DNA of 64,000 nucleotides. Origin: Leptospira sp. WS92.C1. Its GTDB lineage: Bacteria > Spirochaetota > Leptospiria > Leptospirales > Leptospiraceae. Below, piece after piece: positions 37,232 to 51,451 of the stretch. Position 1 is the stretch's first letter, and each line of letters opens with the position of its first letter. The notes beneath the pieces are model-generated. The model searched no databases. It worked only from the letters and a program-made list of their open reading frames with translations, and had not been told where the DNA came from. A program made the translations under genes and the position numbers. The stretch lies in contig NZ_CP162130.1 of the NCBI RefSeq assembly GCF_040833975.1, positions 2,502,001 to 2,566,000 on the forward strand, in the 5' to 3' direction.

Positions 37232-37858
37232 TTATAAATTTACCGCAGAACTGATCCAAAAGAGAATCGCGTTATCGTCGGAAGGATTGAAAATTTCCTG
37301 CAGGTCTTGTGCGAGAAAAACCGCGGTATCTCCTGGAAAAAGCAGATTCTTCTTACTGCCGAAAACAAGACCAATTTCACCGCTGACTAAAGAGATCGTT
37401 TGCGATTTCTGTTTTTGAAGCCAAATCGGGAGAGGATAACTTCCCGGAGACAATTCCACTTCTAAAAATTCTAAATGATTTTCCAAATCCTTATGTAATA
37501 CACGAGCACTTAGTTTATCCTGATTCAATGTGAGAATCTTGGATTCTTCCTTTCTGAAAATTTTAGGCCCGTGCATGGATACATCAGGTAAAAACTCCGA
37601 GACTCGAGTTCGCAGCGCCTTTGACAATTTCCAAAGAATTGCGATGCTCGGCGTGGTTTTACCCGTTTCAATCAAGCCAAGCATTCCTCGACTTACCTGA
37701 GCAATCTGGGCTACCTTTTCCATAGAAAGTCCCAGTTCTAATCTGCGTTTTCGAATCTTATCGCCAAGAAAGCTGGTTAAAAAATCATCCGGCACTCTTT
37801 CCGAATGTTTCTCTTGTAAATTCTGATTTTCTAAACTGCGAGCCATAGTTGTTTGCAA
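37232..37858 (-). CDS. XRE-family regulator with C-terminal cupin domain
   Basis: 208 aa from a TTG at 37858, preceded by AAAGGCGG at good spacing; an ATG four codons later (37846) is the alternative. The helix-turn-helix is at about 30-85 (KIRKRRLELGLSMEKVAQIAQVSRGMLGLIETGKTTPSIAILWKLSKAL). Residues 130-205 form a cupin-like domain (LEFLEVELSPGSYPLPIWLQ, SLVSGEIGLVFGSKKNLLFPGDTAVFLAQDLQEIFNP). Such proteins bind a small ligand with the cupin and control nearby or metabolic genes. It lies tail-to-tail with the histidine kinase. A hairpin with T-tract about 150 nt upstream on the same strand may belong to its leader. Confidence 0.88.
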   Translation of the reverse strand: MQTTMARSLENQNLQEKHSERVPDDFLTSFLGDKIRKRRLELGLSMEKVAQIAQVSRGMLGLIETGKTTPSIAILWKLSKALRTRVSEFLPDVSMHGPKIFRKEESKILTLNQDKLSARVLHKDLENHLEFLEVELSPGSYPLPIWLQKQKSQTISLVSGEIGLVFGSKKNLLFPGDTAVFLAQDLQEIFNPSDDNAILFWISSAVNL

Positions 37859-37997
37859 AGAAAGCCGCCTTTTTCTAATTTTTTTTCAAAACGTCCAAAG
37901 AGTTTTCACGTTAGGCAAAACCCAATCGTCCGAAACATCCAACTTTTCTGTTCCTTCGACCAAACGATTTCGATTTCGATTTCGCTTCCCTTCTTTT

Positions 37998-38110
37998 TTA
38001 AAAAAAAACCCGGGAAACCCCGGGAGAAAAAGGGTCTTTTTTAGAGAAAGTTAGAGTTGTTGGGATCACCCCACTGGCGACTCACCAAGCAGAAAACTCT
38101 TCCAAGATAT
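37998..38110 (-). ncRNA. Candidate small RNA or attenuating leader with terminator hairpin
   Basis: Read on the minus strand, CCCGGG, loop GTTT and CCCGGG (38024-38009) are followed by a run of ten T residues: a perfect intrinsic terminator, with no annotated gene ending there. Upstream are two more compact foldable segments, GGTGAGTCGCC and GGGGTGATCCC (38090-38060). About 38115-38145 there is TTGAAA and, 15 nt on, TAATAT, a weak promoter match. The transcript would be about 100 nt. It lies directly upstream of the XRE-cupin gene on the same strand, so it is either an sRNA or a leader that terminates conditionally. No riboswitch family is recognised. Borders are estimates. Confidence 0.35.
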
Positions 38111-38675
38111 TAGAAAGTCAACCAATATTTCAATATAACATACAAAAAAGTAAGATATATTGGATTATTTTGTTAGTATTTTATACTTTTTGCTAGAAGT
38201 TTTGGAATTAGTAGTAACCAAAAAAACAAGGAGGATTTGGTAAAAACGATTCAGAAATGAGTTTTCACAATACTATAAATTCCATTTTCGTTACTCCTCT
38301 TATTTTCCAAAAAGAATGCGAAAGAAAAACCAACTCTAAAAACGATTTGGGAAAAAATGTGAAATCCAATCCAAAGAAGTGGAGTACGCAACAGATACTA
38401 ATTTTTTTTTGGAACAGACCGCACAAAAAAATCATCCCATCGGAGTAAACTCTCGGATGAGTCTCGATGACGAAAAAGAAACACAAAAATAAAATCCTAA
38501 ATTCAATTTTTCTAAATTTATTTTTCTAATTAGAATCCGAAAAACATTCTTTCTCAAAATACGGAAATAAAAATGTAAAGTAGAAAACGAAACCGAGTCA
38601 GGCCGACTTAGGAAACTTTTTTTCAACGTTTTGAGTGGACAGAGAAATCAATAAAGAGAAAGTTATTTTTTGTCC
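38111..38675. other. AT-rich intergenic region upstream of the second DNA methyltransferase
   Basis: 565 bp, strongly AT-rich. AAGGAGG at 38228-38234 is a perfect ribosome site but leads only into a seven-codon frame from TTG at 38237; a 63-codon frame starts at 38257. Neither product is recognisable, so these may be remnants. Long A and T runs occur throughout. No repeat-family members seen. Confidence 0.45.
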
Positions 38676-39767
<1,092 letters not shown>

Positions 39768-40791
39768 CAGTGTTCGTTTATACGAATTTTTCTCGCTTCC
39801 AAAACATCAGCATCGTAATCACGGATGTTTTGAACGCCCCCTTCCACATTCATTTCCAGCATTTGATTGAAATCACAATCGTAAATAGAACCGTCATAGC
39901 CAATGCTCAACGTATTTTTACACATGACTCCGAGAACTGCGGAAGGATTATAAAAATTCACGAGTTTTTCCAGATAGCTCTCCAAGTTTCCACTTTCCTG
40001 TAGATACTCCAAATATCTAGAAATTGGCATATTCGTAATTGTGAATAAATAATTAAACCGAATTCCGTATTCTTTTAGAAGTGATTTCTTAAATTCATGC
40101 TCCAAAGCGGCCTGACCCGCGGGCAAAAATGCACCCGCAGGATTGTAAACTAAATTGAGCGTCAGCCCAGAATCCGGAATCCCGTAACCGATCGCATTCA
40201 ATCGTTTTAACGCCTCGATAGAACGATCAAAAACGCCTTCTCCTCTCTGAGAGTCCGTTCTTCTTTTTTCAAAATAAGGAAGACTCGAGACAATCTCCAA
40301 CTGATTTTTAGCAAAAAATTCGGGAAGATCCTTATATCGATCACCTGCGAGTAAAATCGTAAGATTGCAACGAACCATCACTTTTTTATCGAGTTTTCTG
40401 AGTTCTACTACAAGCCAGCGAAAATCAGGATTCATCTCGGGGGCTCCTCCCGTAATGTCCACAATGGAAATGGGACTTGCGGCAAGGACACTAAGACAGT
40501 GCAACATCGTTTCCCGGCTCATACTTTCTTTACGATCCGGCCCCGCGTCCACGTGACAGTGTTTACAGGTTTGGTTGCAAAGTTTTCCAAGATTCATCTG
40601 AAGAATCTTGGTTGGCGCCGGTGTCAAGGCGCTCAAGCCGGACTGAATTAATTTTTCGGAAAAGGAAGGAAGGTTTTTACGAATAAAAACTTCTTTCAAT
40701 ATCTGAAACTGGCGTTCCGGAGATACAAGTTCGCTCCCTCTTGACTTTAAGGATTTCACAAATTTTTCCCTAAAAGGTCCCGTTACCCAAA

Positions 40792-41130
40792 TTACATTCC
40801 GAGTTCTTTGACCTTATTCATCAACTGAACCGAGTGAACAAGAGAAGCGCCTCCGCGAATCGCAGCGGCAACGTGAACAGCCTCCATAAGTCCCGCTTCG
40901 GTCACCCCTTTTTCCAAAGTATCGGTGGTATATGCATCGATACAATACGGACATTGAATCGCATGAGAAACCCCCAAGGCGATCAAGGATTTTTCGCGTG
41001 CCGTAAGCGCACCTTCCGTAAATACTTCTCCGTAATAATCAAAAAATTTCTTTGCGAGGTTGGGCTGAAATTCTCCGATGTTTCCAAATTTTTTGAGATC
41101 GTCCGGCACATAATAAGATTCTTTCGACAT
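40792..41130 (-). CDS. Carboxymuconolactone-decarboxylase/AhpD-like protein of the arsenosugar operon
   Basis: 112 aa from ATG 41130 (MSKESYYVPDD); the frame extends 15 codons upstream without support. ALTAREKSLIALGVSHAIQCPYCIDAYTTDTLEKG has the CxxC redox pair (CPYC) and following His-less Asp-Ala pattern of AhpD-like enzymes, then EAGLMEAVHVAAAIRGGASLVHSVQLM. Homologues sit beside arsS in arsenosugar clusters and are called peroxidase-like; the exact reaction is not known to me. It lies between DUF4395 and arsS with gaps of 83 and 32 bp. Confidence 0.87.
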   Translation of the reverse strand: MSKESYYVPDDLKKFGNIGEFQPNLAKKFFDYYGEVFTEGALTAREKSLIALGVSHAIQCPYCIDAYTTDTLEKGVTEAGLMEAVHVAAAIRGGASLVHSVQLMNKVKELGM

Positions 41131-41213
41131 ATGACTTTCTCCAAATTTAAAGATATACTGAAATTCTAATCTCACTTAATAATTGTTAGACCGTAAAAAG
41201 AGGCAACCATCAA

Positions 41214-41699
41214 TCAATCCTTTGTTTTAAAAGTGAGATGATTACACTTCTCGCAAATCTCCTGGGGAATGATTCCCCATCGCATGAGATATCCAAACAC
41301 GAAACACCCTGCACAAAAACCGAGGGTAGATTCCAAAAGGGCAAAAAACGCAAGAATTCCGATTCCGATCTCAAACGCGAGAATCTGTCCGTTGATCAAG
41401 AGAAGCAAAGACGTTAGGCTAAACAGAAAACCGATACTTTGTGCAAATCTCTTTGGAGGGCCGGCGGTCGGTCGATTTCCCAGTTTGAACAAAGGTACAA
41501 TACCATGAATTGCAACCTTAGCAAAGAGAGAAAATTTAGGACCATACAAAACGCGAGCGGCAAATCCATACAACAGGGCGAGATTGAACCAGACAGACTG
41601 AGTCCAAAGAGTCGCCAAAGCCAAAATCAAAACAAGCCCGGCCACCGATCTAGCGGCGTATTCGTTGACAATATCCGGAAAATTACCGATCTGAAGCAT
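41214..41699 (-). CDS. DUF4395 membrane protein, first gene of the arsenosugar operon
   Basis: 161 aa from ATG 41699, which has AAAGGGGGAG just upstream; an upstream TTG at 41783 would add 28 basic residues. Hydrophobic segments at about 18-32, 60-75, 85-110 and 115-135 indicate four membrane helices. NEYAARSVAGLVLI, GFAARVLYGPKFSLFAKVA and STLGFCAGCFVFGYLMRWGIIPQEICEKC match DUF4395, with conserved CAGC and CEKC cysteine pairs that could bind arsenic or metal (inference). Partner genes are the AhpD-like protein and arsS. Confidence 0.82.
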   Translation of the reverse strand: MLQIGNFPDIVNEYAARSVAGLVLILALATLWTQSVWFNLALLYGFAARVLYGPKFSLFAKVAIHGIVPLFKLGNRPTAGPPKRFAQSIGFLFSLTSLLLLINGQILAFEIGIGILAFFALLESTLGFCAGCFVFGYLMRWGIIPQEICEKCNHLTFKTKD

Positions 41700-41793
41700 A
41701 GCTCCCCCTTTCCTCTTGGATAACGACAGATCTAAAGTATAGACATAACCTCCTATTCTAAAAATCCGCTTTTTTTTCTGCAATAACTTTAAA

Positions 41794-41833
41794 TAACTTA
41801 ATATAACATAAATTATTCCGTTATATTAAGTTA
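41794..41833 (-). promoter_or_regulatory. Perfect 14-bp dyad upstream of the arsenosugar operon (putative operator)
   Basis: TAACTTAATATAAC at 41794-41807 and GTTATATTAAGTTA at 41820-41833 are perfect inverted repeats separated by 12 bp, about 95 bp before the DUF4395 start. The arms are pure AT apart from three positions and contain TATATT/TATAAC sequences that could serve as -10 boxes. ArsR/SmtB repressors bind AT-rich dyads of this general kind, so arsenic-responsive control is a reasonable inference. No regulator gene is adjacent, so it would act in trans. Confidence 0.55.
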
Positions 41834-42206
41834 AGGCTCATTTTTAACATTCCACGGGAAGATGTAAAAAGAAATTCATAGACTCGAACTCTCTTAGCTC
41901 GAGCTTACGGTGATCTAAAAAGGATTTTACTCAAGTGAAGCGCGCAGATTCGGATCAATTTTCATTCCGATCGGGGAGGGAAACCAAGATCCGAATTTCG
42001 AAATTTTTAGAATCAAACACATTCGTTTCACAAAAGAGAAAGACAAAGATATAAAAAAAGAGGCCAGCCAAACAGTAAATCGATTGGCGACAAACTCAGA
42101 AAGATAGAATCTCGCGATTCGAGTGCGGTCCTATTTGATGCATCGAATCCGAATATCGGACAAACTTTTTTAGAAGTAAAAACAAACTCTTAAAACGTTC
42201 CAAACA
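41834..42206. other. Intergenic region between divergent ars operon and glycosyltransferase
   Basis: 373 bp. No gene, tRNA or repeat-family member recognised. It must hold the promoter of the plus-strand glycosyltransferase, but I cannot choose one by eye. Confidence 0.5.
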
Positions 42207-42926
42207 GTGAAATCTATAAACTCTTTTTCCGTCAGTGTCGTCATTCCCGCTCTAAACGAAGAGAAAGCAATCTCTCACGTTTTGAAGGAATTAAAAGAAA
42301 CTCCGAATCTCGGCATTTTGGAGATCATCGTTGTCGACAACGGTTCTACGGATGCGACCGCAAAAACCGCTTCCGAAGCGGGGGCGATCGTTTTGCACGA
42401 ACGGGAACGAGGTTATGGGTCGGCTTGTCTCAAAGGATTGGAGCGAATCCTTTATTCCGAAAGACCTCCGGAAATTGTCGCCTTTGTGGATGCGGATTAT
42501 TCCGATTCTCCTTCCGAATTGATCCTTTTGTTAAACGAATTCAAAAAATCGAATGTAGATTTGGCGATCGGCTCCCGAGTTTTGGGAAAATCCGAAAAAG
42601 GATCTTTGATGCCCGTGCAAAAATTCGGAAATTGGCTTTCGACAACCTTGATCCGTTTTTTTTACGGGATCGCATTTACGGATCTGGGTCCGTTTCGTGC
42701 GATCAAACTCGAATCTTTAAAAAAATTGAATATGCAAGATCGAAATTTCGGATGGACTGTGGAAATGCAGGTCAAGGCCGCCAAACTCGGATTCAACTGT
42801 GTCGAAGTTCCGGTGAGTTATAAAAAAAGAATCGGTGTTTCCAAAGTAAGCGGAACGATTTTCGGTTCGATCCAAGCGGGTTGGAAAATTCTTTATACGA
42901 TTGGAAAGCTTCAGTTTACAAAATGA
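42207..42926 (+). CDS. Family 2 glycosyltransferase (dolichol/undecaprenyl-phosphate type)
   Basis: 239 aa from a GTG start. SVVIPALNEEKAISHVLKEL and IIVVDNGSTDATAKTASEAGA are the nucleotide-sugar-binding beginning; AFVDADYSDSPSEL holds the DxD metal site (DAD), RVLGKSEKGSLMPVQKFGNWLSTTLIRFFYG and TDLGPFRAIKLESLKKLNM follow, with RNFGWTVEMQVKAAKLG. It resembles polyprenyl-phosphate glycosyltransferases (DPM1-like) that load a lipid carrier for membrane glycan synthesis. The polytopic GT-C-like protein downstream (43141) would be a natural user of a lipid-linked sugar. Confidence 0.85.
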   Translation: MKSINSFSVSVVIPALNEEKAISHVLKELKETPNLGILEIIVVDNGSTDATAKTASEAGAIVLHERERGYGSACLKGLERILYSERPPEIVAFVDADYSDSPSELILLLNEFKKSNVDLAIGSRVLGKSEKGSLMPVQKFGNWLSTTLIRFFYGIAFTDLGPFRAIKLESLKKLNMQDRNFGWTVEMQVKAAKLGFNCVEVPVSYKKRIGVSKVSGTIFGSIQAGWKILYTIGKLQFTK

Positions 42927-43037
42927 CTTGCGAAAGATCTTTCAAAATTTGCTACGGAATCGGGATTGTTCGATACAAACAAAAGCGATTTTATGATTTT
43001 TTGAAAAACGTGTGTTTTTCCGTGATTTTATCTTCTT

Positions 43038-43052
43038 GGGACTTTAAGTCCG
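43038..43052. repeat. GGACTT-type dyad
   Basis: GGGACTTTAAGTCCG: GGACTT and AAGTCC around one central T, a third member of the dyad at 2117 and 31946. It lies in the 214-bp gap between the two glycosyltransferase genes and could be an RNA hairpin between them. Confidence 0.5.
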
Positions 43053-43140
43053 ATTTCAACCTTTTTTTCGGAAGGATCCTTTGTCGGAACAAAACTTATA
43101 TTCATCCTTTTTATAAAAGGATCCCGTTTTAGAGGAATCT

Positions 43141-44610
43141 TTGAATCTCTTCTTTCAACTCATCCTGTTCTCATTTTACATTCCCTTGTTTCTGTTCCAG
43201 GCTTATGGCGAAAGAAAGAATTTTTATTTATTTCTTTTCGTAAGCGGTCCTGCGTTTCTGTCTTACTTTTACATTCTTACAAGAACTGCATCGCTTTTCG
43301 CGGAAAATACGTTTTCTCGTTTTCCCAAATTATTTTTTGATCGTTTCACGAAAACACCTCCAAAATTCGTTTCATTCGGATTTTCTAAATCTTCCTTTAC
43401 TCAGTGGATCGGGTTGGGTTTTGTTTTGAGAATTCTTTTTTATTTGACGCCTCCCACACTTTCGGAAGACGTATATCGCTTTTTATGGGACGGACTTCTT
43501 GTAAGCGAAGGAATCTCACCTTTTTCTTTTCTGCCCGGAGAATTTTCGATTGTAACCCTACCGATCGAGAAATCAAAACTTGCCTCCGAATTGTTACGCG
43601 AAATGAATTCTCTCCGATTTTATTCGGTATATCCTCCGGTTTTACAATTTTTATTCTATCTGAGCGCGCAAGGAATGTGTTTTTTTAATAAAATACATGC
43701 AGGAATTCTAATCTGGAAATCGTTTCTATTTTTTTCAGAAATCGGAATTCTCTGGTTCCTTTTAAAAATGTTAAAGGAAGCCGAACTTTCTCAGTGGAGT
43801 GTCTTGATCTATTGGCTCAATCCTCTTGTCCTTTTAGAAATCGGCGGAAACGGACATCCGGAATCCATCCTGGTTTTTTGTCTGCTCGTAGCGGTTTGGT
43901 ATCTGTGGAGATGGATTCAAACGACACGCACAAAAGATGTTTTGATTCATTTTATTTTTTTGATTTTTGGCATTCTAACTAAAATTACTCCTTTGATCTT
44001 GGTATCTTTGAGCGGATGGATTTTGTTTCGGAGAAAAAAAATCCGCCTTTTGATTTTATTTTATCTTTTACCGCTTTTAGGACTTTTTGCGGGAATCGTT
44101 TTCTTTCCGGAATGGGCAATCAAACAGAAGACCTCCGGAATCGGAGTCTTTTTCCAGCTCTTCGAGTTTAACGGAAGCATCTATTATATTTTACGCGAAT
44201 TTTTAAAGGTCATCGGCGAGGATTTTTATAAATCCGGAAGGATCTGCGGAATCACGGCCTTAGTTTTAATTCTTCTTTATTCGTTTTGGAAACGAAAGGA
44301 AGAATCTCTGCAAAAAATTTTCAAAACCGTGGAGGGAATCTATCTTCTCTTTTTGATTTTTGCGACAACGGTGCATCCTTGGTATATTCTTCCCTTGCTC
44401 GCGCTTTCCGTCTTTTCGCAGAGTATCGCTCCCATGGTCTGGTCGCTTGTCATTTTGGTTTCTTATTCCACGTATACAGTATCGCCTTACGAGGATTCTT
44501 TTGTTTGGTTGGGTGTGGAATACGGGGTTCTATTCCTTTTTTTGCATATTGATTACAAACTAATCTCTTCGCTAAAAGAATCGTCGCAAAGAATCGATAG
44601 TAAGACCTAA
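43141..44610 (+). CDS. Polytopic membrane glycosyltransferase-like protein (GT-C / GT87-like)
   Basis: 489 aa from a TTG start preceded by AGAGGA. About 11-12 hydrophobic segments cover the whole length. [32 protein letters not shown] contains an acidic GT-C-type loop ([11 protein letters not shown]), and [36 protein letters not shown] and [16 protein letters not shown] are conserved patterns in polyprenyl-sugar mannosyltransferases. It likely transfers a sugar from a lipid carrier at the periplasmic face. The family 2 glycosyltransferase gene lies 214 bp upstream on the same strand. Exact family not certain. Confidence 0.65.
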   Translation: MNLFFQLILFSFYIPLFLFQAYGERKNFYLFLFVSGPAFLSYFYILTRTASLFAENTFSRFPKLFFDRFTKTPPKFVSFGFSKSSFTQWIGLGFVLRILFYLTPPTLSEDVYRFLWDGLLVSEGISPFSFLPGEFSIVTLPIEKSKLASELLREMNSLRFYSVYPPVLQFLFYLSAQGMCFFNKIHAGILIWKSFLFFSEIGILWFLLKMLKEAELSQWSVLIYWLNPLVLLEIGGNGHPESILVFCLLVAVWYLWRWIQTTRTKDVLIHFIFLIFGILTKITPLILVSLSGWILFRRKKIRLLILFYLLPLLGLFAGIVFFPEWAIKQKTSGIGVFFQLFEFNGSIYYILREFLKVIGEDFYKSGRICGITALVLILLYSFWKRKEESLQKIFKTVEGIYLLFLIFATTVHPWYILPLLALSVFSQSIAPMVWSLVILVSYSTYTVSPYEDSFVWLGVEYGVLFLFLHIDYKLISSLKESSQRIDSKT

Positions 44611-44747
44611 ACGGATCCGAAAAAGTTCGAATTTCTCAAAGTTTCAAGAAGCGGAATGCACGGAGATTCTTTCTAAAAAAACCTTTCATCTATCGCCTTG
44701 AGAGACTTTCATGTCCATATCCTCTTTTTGAGAAATCGACGACACAC

Positions 44748-48047
<3,300 letters not shown>

Positions 48048-48160
48048 CAATTCAGATTCCGGCTTTCTTTTTGGAATTTAGAATGATGCAGATCTTTCGG
48101 ATTTGTCGGAGTTACGACAATCCTCTGTGAAACAAAAAGCGGGCCCCTCCACCCTAACTC

Positions 48161-49651
48161 CATAACCTTACCCGCAAGTTAAATCCTGCGTGAGTAATTT
48201 AAACATAAATCCGAGATCTATAACTCTCATTAATCCTTTGAATATTGTGAGAGGTCCAGGCGGTGAGTCTGATTTCCGCCCTAAGTGTCCGCCTAACTTT
48301 GCAATCCATTCTAAAACAGTGCCTAAATCAGGTTCTTGTTTTGGTGGTTGAGGAGTTTCGTAAAGTCGGCAGTAAGCGCCTTTCCATTCAAATGGTTCAA
48401 ACATGATGGAAGCTTTTAATCCGGGGACATTCCTTCCTAAGAATGTTAACATCATTCCGCGCCAAGAGACGATTGCGCTAATGGCAATACAAGCCTTGAA
48501 TCGATCGCCAAATTTGAATTGAGTGGATTCGATTGCACATCCAGATTTTAATATCTTGAAATAGACTTCGATTCCCCAACGACTTTTATAGTAAGAGATT
48601 ACGTTCTTCGCATCTTCAGAAGTTCTAATTGGAATTGTTGTTAAAAATTTCCACTGAATTGTTTCGTCTTCTGATCCGTCAATCTCAGTTGCGGATACCG
48701 CATACATATCTATATTTTCCAATTTTTTATATCGAGGGGCTTTATTGATAATTTTTCAAATCGAAGCTCGATTTTAGCGTCTCTTGCTTGCTTTCTTTCC
48801 TTTCTTTCTTGGAACAGAGATTGTATATATATCAACCGGCTCTAAGGTTTCAAGATAGGACCAAGAATAATCACCGCCCTCGATCTTTCTGTCATAAACC
48901 GCACGTATAAGCAGATCTGGAGCGTTTTCTCCTACCTCTATATGTTCCTGAAATAGTTCGAAAATATCTGCTTCTCTATCACAGATGAATATGTATTTTG
49001 CATCGGATTCTTTAGAAAATTCGCATGTTGTTCTGTAGCCTTGAATCCACTTTATACTTTCCTTATTTTCAATAGGAGTTCTCTTTCTTACATCTCTTGG
49101 TAAATGTTTAGAGCCTAATTTCAAGCGAGTCCACATTTTAAAATCTAAAATTCCTAAAGGGATTCCGTCTGTGGTAAATGCAATTGAAGGATGTAAAAGA
49201 AGCCCCTGATCCAAGTTGGAATTCATCGGCCCTAAACCTTCGATTCGGTTTCTATTTCGATAATAAATTTCCGTTGTGTCGCTTAACACCAAAATCGTTT
49301 CTTGTTTTTCAAGACGCTTTTTAGTCGCTCTGGAATGTGGAGCAATAATTTCATCCGGAGATACTTTCGGGTTCGAGAAAAAACGATAGGCGGCTTTTGT
49401 TCCCGACCAATTACCAAAAACATCAGGTAGGCTTGAGCACGTTTGGTTACACATCGATCCGATAATTTTCTTTAATCGTTTATTAAGTCTCTTGTCCCCC
49501 AAGCTAAGAGACAGAAATTCTTCTTCAATCCAATCTAAATCCGTTTCGAGCGTACTACTCCAATGTTTAGTGATCATCTTTAGGCCCAAGGAAAGAAAAG
49601 CAACAATGGCCTAAAAAAGCTAGTTTTTTTAACTTGTGGGTAAGGTTATGC
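48161..49651 (-). mobile_element. IS4-family (Tn5/IS50-like) insertion sequence, copy 2
   Basis: 1491 bp. The left end is CATAACCTTACCCGCAAGTT from 48161 and the right inverted repeat ends at 49651 (TTAACTTGTGGGTAAGG from 49629). It differs from copy 1 mainly by one missing G near 48735 and three missing bases near 48481. The outer flanks again carry CCTCCACCCT (left) and AGGGTGGGGGG (right), and TGTAGGA-type palindromes lie on both sides (48104-48119, 49741-49756). No clean direct repeat of the target is seen; TAACTC left versus TAAATC right is a weak match. Confidence 0.88.
48168..49589 (-). pseudogene. Twice-frameshifted IS4/Tn5-type transposase (copy 2)
   Basis: The N-terminal part (49589-48774) appears identical in amino acids to copy 1 and ends at the same premature stop after GKKASKRR, caused by the same AAGCAAGCAAG. 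The C-terminal part, from NIDMYAVSATEIDG, reads from 48722 to 48168 and includes the YREK box. Between them the run CGAGGGGC has four G where copy 1 has five, adding a second frameshift. All DDE residues are therefore present but split over three frames, so this copy is inactive unless supplied in trans. Confidence 0.85.
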
Positions 49652-49830
49652 TAAATCAGGGTGGGGGGCGGAAAGAATCGGGCAATTTTCCTCTATCACA
49701 ATTGAACAAAATTCGCAAGCTCAAATTCTCTTCCATCTAATGTGGGAACTCCTACAAAAAAGAGTTTCCGGTGAACTTTCGCCCTTCAGGATTGTTCTAC
49801 CTGGGACATAAATCCCACTCGGAGACTCCG

Positions 49831-51405
49831 ATGTTAGCCCAAAAGCCAATCGTTTCACTTCTTGATCACAGCAAGGATCCATTCAATCTCGCAATCGCAA
49901 CCGCGAGAACCTGTTATTCTTCCAAGGGAATCCTGCTCCCGAGCGATATGGTTGCATCCGAAAAATCCATCGAGATCCGAGATCGAGTCGCGAAGTCTAC
50001 CAAAAAGGCCGGACATCTCACCACCCGTCAACATCCTCAGTTTATCTTCACGCTCGATAAAGTTTCGCGCCAGTTCGTATGGTCCTTTTTACATTCTCAT
50101 CCATTTTATAACTCGGAGCAAGTATCTCAAAGATATGTGGAAGTCAAAAAGGAGAATTACTACGTTCCTCCCGGACTCAGCGGAAAACTTTTAGAATTGT
50201 ATTTGGACGCAGTGGACTTCGCGAGCCAAGCCTACTTCTCTTACACCGAAGCATTACACCCGTTTATCCAGGAAGAATATTTTAATATCTACAAAGCAAG
50301 GGCCAATTATCCCGATAAATGGCAGGCTCCGATCAAGAAAAAATGTTTGGAAGTAGCGCGTTATCTGCTACCTCTCGGAACATATACTTATCTCTACCAT
50401 TCCATCAACGGACTCACGTTACATCGTTATTATCGATTGATGAATTCGTATGACGTTCCCGAAGAACAAAGAACCGTGGTGACAGAGATGGTCGATCAGG
50501 TTCGTGCGGTGGATCCCCTCTACGCGGACGAGATGGACGATCCCCTGCCTCTCGAAGAAACGACCGAATACCGTTTTTTTGATTCCATGTTCGGAACGGG
50601 AAAAAGAGAATATCATCCGGAAACCGCGGGCGCCTTTGTAAAAGAATACGATTCCGAACTCGGAGGAAGATTTTCCAAGTTGGTATCCCATTCCTCCAAT
50701 AGTCCCGAAATCTTGGCGCAGTCGGTTCGTTCTATATTAGGAATTCCTAAATCGTCTCTCGGCGATCAGGACGCGATCGATCTCGTATTGAATCCGGCGA
50801 AAAATAAACATCTGACTTCCACTCTCAACGAAAGCTCCCTGAGCCCGATCACGAGAGCGCTTTTTAACGTTCAATATTCTTTCCAAAAAAGAATTTCTCA
50901 TACCGCTGACAGTCAGGATCAAAGACACAGAATGGTTCCGGGCGGAAGACCGGTGTTGATGTCGCAGTATGCGGGAACTCCGGATTACATCACCCCACTT
51001 GTGGTTCAAAAATATCCTCAGCTCAAAGAAAAATATGATTCCGATATGAATCAGATCTTCGAAAAGTTAAATCGATTCTTGGACGCGGGTGGTTCACCGG
51101 AATACGGAACGTATCTTTTACCGAACGCTTTCCCGATCCGTTTTTATGAAAGCGGGGATCTTCTCAATCTTCATCACAAATGGAGATCCAGAACCTGTTA
51201 TAACGCGCAGGAAGAAATCTTCCAAGCATCCGTGGACGAACTTACGGATGTAATGAAAGTACATCCTCAGATCGCGAAGTGGATCAAGGCGCCTTGCTGG
51301 ATCCGTCTCCAAGGCGAAGTAAAACCCTATTGCCCGGAAGGAGATCACTATTGCGGAACTCAGGTCTGGAAACGGGAACTGAACGAATATTCTCGGGTAA
51401 TCTAA
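49831..51405 (+). CDS. FAD-dependent thymidylate synthase (ThyX)-like protein, two-domain form
   Basis: 524 aa from ATG 49831, which has GGAGA 5 nt before it; the frame opens at a GTG 20 codons earlier. Two ThyX-like regions are visible: [56 protein letters not shown] (about 60-110), and a second, [35 protein letters not shown] (about 350-385). Canonical ThyX is about 220-250 aa with one RHRx7S motif; here the first repeat has SHP at the RHR position and the second has QRHRMVPGG without the later Ser. If active it would make dTMP from dUMP with methylene-tetrahydrofolate and FAD. The family is likely; activity is not certain. Confidence 0.72.
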   Translation: MLAQKPIVSLLDHSKDPFNLAIATARTCYSSKGILLPSDMVASEKSIEIRDRVAKSTKKAGHLTTRQHPQFIFTLDKVSRQFVWSFLHSHPFYNSEQVSQRYVEVKKENYYVPPGLSGKLLELYLDAVDFASQAYFSYTEALHPFIQEEYFNIYKARANYPDKWQAPIKKKCLEVARYLLPLGTYTYLYHSINGLTLHRYYRLMNSYDVPEEQRTVVTEMVDQVRAVDPLYADEMDDPLPLEETTEYRFFDSMFGTGKREYHPETAGAFVKEYDSELGGRFSKLVSHSSNSPEILAQSVRSILGIPKSSLGDQDAIDLVLNPAKNKHLTSTLNESSLSPITRALFNVQYSFQKRISHTADSQDQRHRMVPGGRPVLMSQYAGTPDYITPLVVQKYPQLKEKYDSDMNQIFEKLNRFLDAGGSPEYGTYLLPNAFPIRFYESGDLLNLHHKWRSRTCYNAQEEIFQASVDELTDVMKVHPQIAKWIKAPCWIRLQGEVKPYCPEGDHYCGTQVWKRELNEYSRVI

Positions 51406-51451
51406 AATTCTTTCCGAAAACGATTCGGAAGTGTAGAATGGTCCAAGAAGT

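Noticed and set aside
38257..38448. 63-codon plus-strand ORF in the gap before the second DNA methyltransferase
   Set aside because: AAGGAGG lies upstream but at poor spacing (over 20 nt), and the product is Lys/Asn-rich with no domain; possibly a remnant.
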